Source: Chitinophaga polysaccharea
GTDB taxonomy: Bacteria; Bacteroidota; Bacteroidia; Chitinophagales; Chitinophagaceae
Assembly: GCF_007829335.1 (NCBI RefSeq)
Contig: NZ_VIWO01000001.1
Coordinates: forward strand, 1,612,001-1,676,000
Direction of reading: 5' to 3'
Length of the DNA stretch: 64,000 bases
Each line of letters opens with the position of its first letter. Within the stretch, counting starts at the first letter, position 1. Made by a program: the position numbers and the translations under genes. Below are positions 20,983 to 28,495 of the stretch, in pieces. Below the pieces are notes generated by a model. It had not been told where the DNA came from. It ran no database searches and saw only the letters and a list, made by a program, of their open reading frames with translations.

Positions 20983-21762
20983 ATGGCAAAACAGGAACGA
21001 ATAATATTGGTAACCAACGATGACGGTATTACAGCACCCGGTATACGTGCATTAATTGAAGCGGTACGGCCGCTGGGCAGGATAGTGGTAGTAGCGCCGG
21101 ACAGTCCGCAATCGGGGAAAGGGCATGCTATTACCATTGGCATTCCTTTACGTTTGGAAAAAGTGGATATTTTTGAAGGGGTGGAAGCCTGGCAATGTTC
21201 CGGTACGCCGGTGGACTGTGTGAAACTGGCCCGGGATAAGATTTTGCATGGTAATAAAGCTGATATCTGTGTGAGTGGGATTAATCATGGCGCCAATCAC
21301 TCCATTAATGTCATTTATTCTGGTACGATGTCTGCCGCGATGGAAGCAGCGATAGAAGGAATTCCTTCGGTAGGTTTTTCCTTCCTCGAATACAGTTACG
21401 ATGCAGATTTTTCACTGCCTAAGAAAGTCGCTCACCAAGTAACCAAACGTATGCTTTCGTCTGAATTGCCGGCGGGTACACTGTTTAATGTGAATATCCC
21501 GGTTGTAAGTGAGCACGAGTTTAAAGGATTGAAATTGAGCCGTCAGGCAGATGCCAAGTGGGTAGAGGAGTTTGACGAACGTCGCGATCCGCATGGAAAG
21601 AAATATTACTGGCTGACCGGTGCATTTAAAAACCGCGACACAGGAGAGGATACCGATGTATGGGCATTAGATAATAACTTTGCTTCTATAGTGCCAGTGC
21701 AGTTTGATCTGACTAATTATAAGCTGAAAAAGAAGCTGGAAGAGGATTGGAGCGACCTGTAA
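20983..21762 (+). CDS. surE: 5'/3'-nucleotidase SurE
   Basis: SurE removes phosphate from nucleoside 5'- and 3'-monophosphates and can act on polyphosphate. The 259-residue product shows the metal-binding ILVTNDDG (Asp13, Asp14), VVAPDSPQSGKGHAIT with the metal-binding Ser, and SGINHGANHSINVIYSGTMS with the active-site Asn. The start at ATG 20983 gives MAKQERIILVTNDDGITAPG. It is followed by a small membrane protein and lpxB, a gene order I have seen in related bacteria. Confidence 0.96.
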   Translation: MAKQERIILVTNDDGITAPGIRALIEAVRPLGRIVVVAPDSPQSGKGHAITIGIPLRLEKVDIFEGVEAWQCSGTPVDCVKLARDKILHGNKADICVSGINHGANHSINVIYSGTMSAAMEAAIEGIPSVGFSFLEYSYDADFSLPKKVAHQVTKRMLSSELPAGTLFNVNIPVVSEHEFKGLKLSRQADAKWVEEFDERRDPHGKKYYWLTGAFKNRDTGEDTDVWALDNNFASIVPVQFDLTNYKLKKKLEEDWSDL

Positions 21763-21798
21763 AAAGGTAAAGGCAGCAGTTCCATGATGATCACGGAC

Positions 21799-21819
21799 AG
21801 CTAGCAGCTAAAAGCTAAA
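21799..21819 (+). repeat. Three tandem 7-nt units upstream of the small membrane protein
   Basis: AGCTAGC, AGCTAAA and AGCTAAA lie head to tail, ending 7 nt before the ATG at 21827. The sequence is close to the units at 16714. Confidence 0.65.
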
Positions 21820-21826
21820 CACACGT

Positions 21827-22129
21827 ATGTTAAAAAAAGACAATCTTCCATTAGGGATTTTACTGGGGTTTCTAACCCCACTGGCAGCGTTTTTTCTGTA
21901 CTATTTTTTTGTCATCAGGCCGCATAACAATGTAGGATTTGGACAATTCCTCGGCATCCTGAAAGATAACCGCCAGATGATTCCCAAACTCACCAGCATT
22001 TGCCTGTTGCTGAATGGGCTGGTGTTTTTCCTGTATACAAGAAAACGACTGGATATTACCGCCAAAGGTATTTTCCTGATGACCATGCTGTATGCCATTG
22101 CTATCCTGTTACTCAAACTGATCAGATAA
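21827..22129 (+). CDS. Small three-helix membrane protein
   Basis: The 100-residue product has three predicted membrane helices: LPLGILLGFLTPLAAFFLYY, LTSICLLLNGLVFFLYT and FLMTMLYAIAILLLKLI. The loop between the first two (RPHNNVGFGQFLGILKDNRQ) is polar. I do not recognise a named family. It ends 18 bp before lpxB, so it is likely co-expressed with lipid A synthesis, which gives no proof of a role there. Confidence 0.75.
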   Translation: MLKKDNLPLGILLGFLTPLAAFFLYYFFVIRPHNNVGFGQFLGILKDNRQMIPKLTSICLLLNGLVFFLYTRKRLDITAKGIFLMTMLYAIAILLLKLIR

Positions 22130-22147
22130 TTTTTAATCTACATTATA

Positions 22148-23254
22148 TTGAAATATTACATTATTGCAGGAGAAGCGTCTGGTGATTTGCATGGCAGTAA
22201 TCTTGTAAAGCAATTAAGACAGATAGATACCGCAGCGGATATACGCAGTTGGGGAGGCGATATGATGGAGGCCGCCGGTGCCCATGTGGTAAAGCATTAC
22301 AAGGAACTGGCCTTTATGGGATTTGTGGAAGTGGTGATGAACCTACGCACTATTTTACGCAATATAGATACCTGTAAAAAGGATATTACCGCCTGGCAAC
22401 CTGATGTGCTGGTATTGATAGATTACCCCGGCTTTAATATGCGTATTGCAGAATGGGGAAAACAGCAAGGCTTTAAAATAGTATACTACATTTCTCCACA
22501 GGTGTGGGCCTGGAAAGAAAACAGGGTGAAAAAATTAAAACAGTCTGTAGATAAAATGCTGTGCATTCTTCCGTTTGAACAGGCATTTTATCATAAATGG
22601 AATTATGAGGTAGAATATGTAGGTCATCCGCTGGTAGAAGTGGTAAAAGCTGCTAAGGAAAAGCCTGCAGATGCGCCTTTGTCCGATAAGCCTATTATAG
22701 CCGTATTGCCGGGTAGCCGTAAACAAGAAGTGAGCGTGAAATTGCCGATTATGCTCACCATGGCTAAACATTTCCCTGATTACCAATTTATAGTAGCCCA
22801 GGCGCCCAGCCTGGACGATCATTTCCTCGAAGCATTGACCGGGCAACACCCCAATGTATCGATGGTAAAAGGACAAACATATACCTTATTAAGGCAGGCT
22901 ACCGCCGCCCTCGTAACATCGGGTACCGCTACGCTGGAAACGGCGTTATTCGGGGTGCCTGAAGTAGTATGTTATAAGGGAAATCCTATTTCCTACTTTT
23001 TCGCCAAACACCTGATTAAGGTAAAGTACATCTCCCTGGTAAACCTGGTGATGGATAAACTGGTAGTAAAGGAATTAATTCAACACGACCTTACAGAAGA
23101 GAATCTCCTGAAGGAACTGAGGCTGTTGCTGAAAGATACCAATGTCAGGAAAGTTGTAATGAATGACTATGCCGCATTGTGGCATAAACTGGGCGAGAAG
23201 GATGCTTCCCGCCGCGCGGCTGAAGTGATCTATGAATATGCAGTAGAGCGCTAA
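22148..23254 (+). CDS. lpxB: Lipid-A-disaccharide synthase
   Basis: LpxB joins UDP-2,3-diacylglucosamine and 2,3-diacylglucosamine-1-phosphate to form the lipid A disaccharide at the inner membrane. The 368-residue product has KYYIIAGEASGDLHGSNLVK at the N-terminus, VLIDYPGFNMRIAEW, YYISPQVWAWKENR, CILPFEQAFY, the AVLPGSRKQEV nucleotide loop and LVTSGTATLETALFGVPEV. All are family signatures. The start codon is TTG (22148), as no ATG fits the conserved N-terminus. It ends tail to tail with the 56-residue gene on the minus strand, with overlapping stop codons. Confidence 0.96.
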   Translation: MKYYIIAGEASGDLHGSNLVKQLRQIDTAADIRSWGGDMMEAAGAHVVKHYKELAFMGFVEVVMNLRTILRNIDTCKKDITAWQPDVLVLIDYPGFNMRIAEWGKQQGFKIVYYISPQVWAWKENRVKKLKQSVDKMLCILPFEQAFYHKWNYEVEYVGHPLVEVVKAAKEKPADAPLSDKPIIAVLPGSRKQEVSVKLPIMLTMAKHFPDYQFIVAQAPSLDDHFLEALTGQHPNVSMVKGQTYTLLRQATAALVTSGTATLETALFGVPEVVCYKGNPISYFFAKHLIKVKYISLVNLVMDKLVVKELIQHDLTEENLLKELRLLLKDTNVRKVVMNDYAALWHKLGEKDASRRAAEVIYEYAVER

Positions 23255-23421
23255 TGCTTCCGGATTAGCCGGATGATCATCACGATGATCGCAATAATAA
23301 AAAGTAAAAGAGAGATTCTGTTCATCCCATGCATCATGGCCACGTACCGTGTTTTTGGTGCATTGGGATCTTTTTTACCGATATATAGATACCTCAATAT
23401 TTGTTTCCAGATACTTTTCAT
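23251..23421 (-). CDS. Small DUF6728-like membrane protein (56 residues)
   Basis: On the minus strand an ATG at 23421 opens a 56-residue frame: MKSIWKQILRYLYIGKKDPN, then a polar stretch with MMHGMNRISL, a hydrophobic helix LLLFIIAIIVMII and a basic end RLIRKH. The pattern KKDPNAPKT...MMHGMNRIS followed by one membrane helix is one that I recall from short conserved Bacteroidota proteins (DUF6728). It is too short for most ORF cut-offs. Its stop overlaps the lpxB stop by 3 bp. The basic C-terminus suggests that the protein ends in the cytoplasm. Confidence 0.75.
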   Translation of the reverse strand: MKSIWKQILRYLYIGKKDPNAPKTRYVAMMHGMNRISLLLFIIAIIVMIIRLIRKH

Positions 23422-23445
23422 TTCTCAAAGATCGTAAATCAGTGC

Positions 23446-23453
23446 TATTTTTG
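23446..23453 (+). promoter_or_regulatory. Probable -7 promoter element of the glycosidase operon
   Basis: TATTTTTG fits TAnnTTTG and ends 21 nt before the beta-mannosidase ATG. No exact -33 TTTG is seen. Confidence 0.5.
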
Positions 23454-23474
23454 GTTCTTCTGAAAAATTAGAAC

Positions 23475-26054
23475 ATGAAATATATACTGTTAAGTGCCTG
23501 GCTTTGTTTAGCTGTTTTTATGAATCTGCAGGCACAGGATCATACCGTTAACCTCATGGGCTCCGGCTGGGAGTTTTCCCGTACCGATGAAGGCGTGTGG
23601 CGCCCTGCCACTGTTCCCGGCACCGTACACACGGATTTGCTGGCCCAGCATTTAATTCCTGATCCCTTTATCGGTACCAATGAAAAGGTAGTTCAATGGG
23701 TTGATAAAAAAGACTGGGAATACCGGAAAAAGTGGAAGCTGAAAAAGCAAGAACTGAATTTTGATGTGATGGCGCTCGAATTCAAAGGTTTGGATACCTA
23801 TGCAGACGTATACCTCAATAATCACCTGGTTTTACAGTCATCTAATATGTTTGTGTCGCATGTAGTAAATGTAAAAGAGTGGCTGGTAGCGGGCGACAAT
23901 GAATTACGCATCCTGTTTAAAAGTCCCATTAAAACAGACATGCCTAAATTTTTACAGGATCAGGTTATTTATCCTGCCGGCAACGATGCCAGCGATATTC
24001 CATTAAGCGTATATGCGCGAAAGGCACCCTATCATTATGGTTGGGATTGGGGGCCGCGGCTGGTCACCTCCGGTATCTGGCGCCCGGTTTACCTGCACAG
24101 TTGGAATAGAGCAACCATTCGTGATGTATACTGGCAGCAGTTGAAGGTAGATAGCACGCGGGCGGAAATGCAGGCGGAAGTGACCGTGGAAGCTGCGGTA
24201 CCGGGCGAGTATACGCTGCAGCTGCAAAAGAAATCGGCCCGTGGAGGAGAACCTTCCCTGGCGTTGTTCCCGGTAACTTTACAGGCAGGTACCCAGGTGT
24301 TTAAAATACCTTTCGCGATAGAAAAACCAGTGTTGTGGTGGCCTGCAGGTATGGGTGATCAATACCGGTACGAGCTGGTGGCCAATTTGCTCCTCAGTAA
24401 GAAGAAAATAGATACCCATAGCGATAAAATTGGTATCAGAGCGATAGAGATAGTGAATAAACCAGACAGCCTGGGCGAATCTTTTTATGTGAAAGTAAAT
24501 GGCCGCCCGGTATTTATGAAGGGCGCCAACTATATTCCCCAGGACAATTTTCTGCCCCGGGTAACTGCCGATAAACAGGAGCAGCTGTTTCACGATATGA
24601 CAGCATCGCATTTTAACATGGTGCGCGTATGGGGCGGCGGTGTTTATGAAGATGATAAATTCTACGATCTGGCAGACCAGAAAGGTATCCTGGTATGGCA
24701 GGATTTCATGTTTGCCTGTACCCTTTATCCTTCCGATACTGCTTTCCTGGAGAATGTGAAACAAGAGGCCGCCGATAACATCAGGCGTTTGCGTAATCAT
24801 GCTTCCCTGGCTTTATGGTGCGGGAATAATGAGATAGCGGTAGCTATTAAAAACTGGGGATGGCAAAGCGGTTACGCCTATACGAACAAGCAGTGGGATA
24901 GTTTACAGCAAGGGTACGACCTGCTGTTTAGAACTATTTTACCACAACAGGTGGCGACTTACCAGCCGGGGGTATTTTATTTCCATTCTTCTCCTATCAG
25001 CAACTGGGGAAAGCCGGAAGAATTTACCAGAGGCGATAACCACTACTGGGGCGTTTGGCATGGCATGGAGTGGTTTGAAGCCTTTAATACGCATATTCCC
25101 CGGTTTATGAGCGAATATGGTTTCCAGTCCTTCCCGGGGATGGAAACGATACGCACATTTGCTACCAAAGACGATTACGATATTTTCTCCAACGTGATGC
25201 AGGCACACCAGAAAAGCCCTGCTAAAGGGAATACGGCGATTAAAACCTATATGTTGCATTACTACCGGGAGCCGAAAGATTTTCCGGCATTCGTATATCT
25301 TAGCCAGGTATTACAGGCCGAGGGTATGAAAGTGGCCATAGAGGCGCATCGTCGCGCCATGCCTTATTGTATGGGTACGCTTTACTGGCAGCTGAACGAT
25401 TGCTGGCCTGGCCCGTCCTGGTCGGGCAGGGATTATAACGGTCGCTGGAAAGCGCTGCAATACTACGTGAAAGAGGCTTTCAAGCCCCGGTTGGTGTCTA
25501 ACGTAATAGAAAACGGGCAGTTGAATACCTGGGTAGTGACGGATGAATACCAGGGAAAAGCCGACCTGGTCATGTCGGCGATGGACTTGAACGGAAAGAC
25601 AATCTGGCAAAAGGAGTTGAAGGATATCCAGTTAAACAGCAATGCCAGCGTAAAGCTGCATGCCATCGATACGGCGGCTATTTTGCAGGGACGAAACCCG
25701 GCAATGGTAATATTCTATGCGCAACTGCGAATTGACAATAAGGATTTAGAACGGAATATCTTTTACTTTGCTCCGGCGAAGGAAATGAAGCTGGAGGTGC
25801 CGCACCTGGAAGTAGTGACCAGCAAGCCAGCTAAAGAGAATGGAGTGGTATATATCCGTTTGAAATCGGATAAGCTGGCGCGGAATGTTTATTTATCGCT
25901 CGACAATGCGCCGGCGGCTACACATTTTGAAGAAAACTATTTTGACCTGTTACCTGGGGAAACCCGGACTATCCGGTTGCAAACAACACAATTGCCTGAA
26001 ATTGTTCAGCAGGCATTGAAGATAACCACATTGGAAGCATCTTATAAACACTGA
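23475..26054 (+). CDS. Exported beta-mannosidase (GH2 family)
   Basis: The enzyme removes terminal beta-D-mannose from oligosaccharides. The 859-residue product has a Sec signal (YILLSAWLCLAVFMNLQAQ), the GH2 sugar-binding domain (LEFKGLDTYADVYLNNHLVL), an immunoglobulin-like domain, and a TIM barrel. The acid/base Glu453 is in WCGNNEIAV and the nucleophile Glu547 in RFMSEYGFQSFPG. KAPYHYGWDWGPRLVTSGIW and YWQLNDCWPGPSWS are typical of beta-mannosidases within GH2. It is followed by an alpha-L-fucosidase after 2 bp. There is no SusC/SusD pair in the window, so this is not a full polysaccharide utilisation locus here. Confidence 0.93.
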   Translation: MKYILLSAWLCLAVFMNLQAQDHTVNLMGSGWEFSRTDEGVWRPATVPGTVHTDLLAQHLIPDPFIGTNEKVVQWVDKKDWEYRKKWKLKKQELNFDVMALEFKGLDTYADVYLNNHLVLQSSNMFVSHVVNVKEWLVAGDNELRILFKSPIKTDMPKFLQDQVIYPAGNDASDIPLSVYARKAPYHYGWDWGPRLVTSGIWRPVYLHSWNRATIRDVYWQQLKVDSTRAEMQAEVTVEAAVPGEYTLQLQKKSARGGEPSLALFPVTLQAGTQVFKIPFAIEKPVLWWPAGMGDQYRYELVANLLLSKKKIDTHSDKIGIRAIEIVNKPDSLGESFYVKVNGRPVFMKGANYIPQDNFLPRVTADKQEQLFHDMTASHFNMVRVWGGGVYEDDKFYDLADQKGILVWQDFMFACTLYPSDTAFLENVKQEAADNIRRLRNHASLALWCGNNEIAVAIKNWGWQSGYAYTNKQWDSLQQGYDLLFRTILPQQVATYQPGVFYFHSSPISNWGKPEEFTRGDNHYWGVWHGMEWFEAFNTHIPRFMSEYGFQSFPGMETIRTFATKDDYDIFSNVMQAHQKSPAKGNTAIKTYMLHYYREPKDFPAFVYLSQVLQAEGMKVAIEAHRRAMPYCMGTLYWQLNDCWPGPSWSGRDYNGRWKALQYYVKEAFKPRLVSNVIENGQLNTWVVTDEYQGKADLVMSAMDLNGKTIWQKELKDIQLNSNASVKLHAIDTAAILQGRNPAMVIFYAQLRIDNKDLERNIFYFAPAKEMKLEVPHLEVVTSKPAKENGVVYIRLKSDKLARNVYLSLDNAPAATHFEENYFDLLPGETRTIRLQTTQLPEIVQQALKITTLEASYKH

Positions 26055-26056
26055 AA

Positions 26057-27496
26057 ATGAAAAAATTCTGGATTGCATTAGGTTGCGTATTAATGGGAAT
26101 GGCGAGCGCCCAGGCCCAAAGCGAAGAACATCCGTATGTACCTGAAACCGACCAGGCAGTTGTGAAAAAACTGGATGAGTGGCAGGATTGGAAGTTTGGT
26201 ATGATTATGCACTGGGGACCTTATTCGCAATGGGGCGTAGTGGAATCCTGGAGCATTTGCCCGGAAGATGAAGGCTGGACACAGCGTAAACCTGCCGGTA
26301 TCCCGTATTACGATTACCTGAAAAAGTATGAGGCTTTAGGAAAAACCTTTAACCCGGTACATTTTAATCCAGAAAAATGGGCAAAGGCAGCCAAAGATGC
26401 CGGTATGAAATACCTGGTATTTACGACCAAGCACCATGATGGTTTCTGTATGTTTGATACCAAACAAACAGACTATAAGATTACCGCCGCCGATGGCGCT
26501 TTCAGTAAAAATCCTCGGGCTAACCTCGCCAAGGAGATATTCCAGGCGTTCCGGGAGGAAGGAATTCATGCCGGCGCTTATTTCTCTAAGCCCGACTGGC
26601 ATACAGCATATTACTGGTGGCCTTATTTCCCGCCCCGTGACAGGAACGTGAACTACGATATTAAAAAGTATCCTGAAAGATGGAACCAGTTTAAACAATA
26701 TACCTACAACCAGATAGAAGAGCTGATGACAGGTTATGGTAAACTGGAAATTCTCTGGTTGGACGGAGGTTGGGTACGCCCGCGTAAAACACAGACCAAA
26801 GAATCGCTCTCCTGGAGTCAGACTGCTCCACAGGATCAGGATATAGATATGGGTAAAATTACCACCATGGCGCGCAGTCACCAACCGGGGTTGATCGTGG
26901 TAGACCGTAGTGTACATGGTCCTTACGAAAACTACCGCACGCCTGAGCAGGAAATTCCTAACAAGCCGCTCAGCTATCCCTGGGAAACTTGTATGACCAT
27001 GGGCAGCTCCTGGTCTTATGTACCGGACGATAAGTATAAAACCGTGAATGTGCTCATCCACAACCTGGTCGATATTGTGGCCAAGGGAGGTAACTACCTG
27101 CTGAATGTGGCTCCCGGCCCTGATGGCGAATTGCATGACGCGGCTTATGCTACCATGAAGGGTATTGGGGAATGGATGCATGTGAATGGTGATGCTATTT
27201 ACGGTACCCGCGCTGTAGCGCCTTATAAAGATGGCAAAGTATGCTTTACCCGTAAAAAAGACGGTGCAGTATACGCTATCTACCTGCTGGATGAAAATGA
27301 GCAGGTACCGGCTACTATCAGTTTTAAAGGGCTGACACCTGCCAAAGGCGCCCGCTTACAGCTGTTGGGAGCCAGTAATAAGCTGGTGTGGAAAACTACT
27401 GCCGACGGTGTAACCATCCAGGTGCCTGAAGCTATCCGCCAGAAAGGATTTAAACATGCTGTAGCGATTAAAATACCGACTGTGGAAAAAATGTGA
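26057..27496 (+). CDS. Exported alpha-L-fucosidase (GH29 family)
   Basis: The enzyme releases alpha-linked L-fucose from glycans. The 479-residue product has a Sec signal (FWIALGCVLMGMASAQAQ), the GH29 N-terminal pattern WQDWKFGMIMHWGPYSQWGV, YLVFTTKHHDGFCMFDTK with the conserved HHDGF, and the nucleophile Asp236 in ILWLDGGWVRP. GGNYLLNVAPGPDGEL is also typical. A C-terminal beta-sandwich follows from about residue 380. It lies 2 bp after the beta-mannosidase gene and just before a strong terminator, so the two make an operon aimed at mannose- and fucose-containing N-glycan-like material (inference). Confidence 0.94.
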   Translation: MKKFWIALGCVLMGMASAQAQSEEHPYVPETDQAVVKKLDEWQDWKFGMIMHWGPYSQWGVVESWSICPEDEGWTQRKPAGIPYYDYLKKYEALGKTFNPVHFNPEKWAKAAKDAGMKYLVFTTKHHDGFCMFDTKQTDYKITAADGAFSKNPRANLAKEIFQAFREEGIHAGAYFSKPDWHTAYYWWPYFPPRDRNVNYDIKKYPERWNQFKQYTYNQIEELMTGYGKLEILWLDGGWVRPRKTQTKESLSWSQTAPQDQDIDMGKITTMARSHQPGLIVVDRSVHGPYENYRTPEQEIPNKPLSYPWETCMTMGSSWSYVPDDKYKTVNVLIHNLVDIVAKGGNYLLNVAPGPDGELHDAAYATMKGIGEWMHVNGDAIYGTRAVAPYKDGKVCFTRKKDGAVYAIYLLDENEQVPATISFKGLTPAKGARLQLLGASNKLVWKTTADGVTIQVPEAIRQKGFKHAVAIKIPTVEKM

Positions 27497-27534
27497 TTTA
27501 TGTGTTAGTTCATGTGAATTAATGTTGATAAAGA

Positions 27535-27575
27535 AAAAAAGAGAGGACGGCTTACCCGCAGTCCTCTCTTTTTTG
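27535..27575 (+). terminator. Rho-independent terminator of the glycosidase operon
   Basis: AAAGAGAGGAC and GTCCTCTCTTT form an 11-bp or longer stem over a 12-nt loop, followed by TTTTGTTTT. Confidence 0.93.
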
Positions 27576-27610
27576 TTTTATAACCGATAATATCCACAAA
27601 TGGTAGCTAT

Positions 27611-28351
27611 ATGAACAGAAACCCAAGAGTGCTGCTTGTTGAAGATGATAAGGCCTTCGGTAGTATAGTAAAACAACATCTTGAGCAGGCCGGCTACAAC
27701 GTAGAACATTGTTACGACGGTATTGATGCCTGGAATCTATATCTCAGAAACCGATATGATATTTGCCTGATAGACATTGTCATTCCGAAAATGAATGGTT
27801 TTGAGCTCGCCCGGCATATTCGCAAAAGCACCCTGCTAACGCCTATTTTTTTCCTTTCTTCCGAAAGAACCGGGGATGAAGACCGGATCAACGGATTCCA
27901 GTTAGGAGGCGATGGTTACCTGATCAAACCATTTAGTTTCGAAGAATTACTGAGGAGGATAAGGGTGATCCTGAAATGGACCCGGCCCAACAGAACGGAG
28001 CTGTTGATAGGGCATAACCTGGGTACCTACACATATCATTACCGGAAGCTTAAAATATATGAGACGGAAAGCAAGCTGGTAAAGAGCAAGTTATCCCCGA
28101 TTGAAGCCAAAATGCTGCGTTATTTCCTGTGTCGTCCCAATATTATCGTACAAAAAGACGAAGTGTTACTGCGGGTATGGGGAAAAGAAGATTTTTATGC
28201 CAGCCGGAGCATGGACGTGTTTATTGGCCGGATCCGGAAGCAGCTGAAGCTGGAACCCCGGGTAGAGCTGGAAACGGTGTACAATGTAGGGCTGAGGCTG
28301 AATGTGCCCGAAGCATTACTGCCTGTTAAAATATGTGTACCACTCACCTAG
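27611..28351 (+). CDS. OmpR/RprY-type response regulator
   Basis: The 246-residue product has a receiver domain with the acidic pocket VEDDKAFG, phosphoacceptor Asp55 in ICLIDIVIPKMNGFE, Ser83/84 and Lys106 in GYLIKPFSFEE. A winged-helix DNA-binding domain follows (about 145-235), with LSPIEAKMLRYFLCRPNIIV and SRSMDVFIGRIRKQLK. It resembles RprY. No kinase gene is adjacent. The only kinase in the window is at 11.1 kb. It follows the fucosidase terminator, so it is probably an independent unit. Confidence 0.92.
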   Translation: MNRNPRVLLVEDDKAFGSIVKQHLEQAGYNVEHCYDGIDAWNLYLRNRYDICLIDIVIPKMNGFELARHIRKSTLLTPIFFLSSERTGDEDRINGFQLGGDGYLIKPFSFEELLRRIRVILKWTRPNRTELLIGHNLGTYTYHYRKLKIYETESKLVKSKLSPIEAKMLRYFLCRPNIIVQKDEVLLRVWGKEDFYASRSMDVFIGRIRKQLKLEPRVELETVYNVGLRLNVPEALLPVKICVPLT

Positions 28352-28379
28352 CGCATAAATAACAACCATAACTGAAGCG

Positions 28380-28431
28380 AATTCCCGTTCCTTTCCCGGT
28401 GACTGAGCCAGGGAAAGGATGGGAATTTTTT
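28380..28431 (+). terminator. Rho-independent terminator of the response regulator gene
   Basis: AATTCCCGTTCCTTTCCC pairs with GGGAAAGGATGGGAATT with one bulge, over a 12-nt loop, followed by TTTTTT. It lies upstream of the relA/spoT start and excludes the longer reading frame from 28430 as the real N-terminus. Confidence 0.9.
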
Positions 28432-28495
28432 GCCGGCCCCCGCTTTTTCCATCCTGCTTTTCTTTCAGATTATATTAAATCGTAACTTTATTCTA

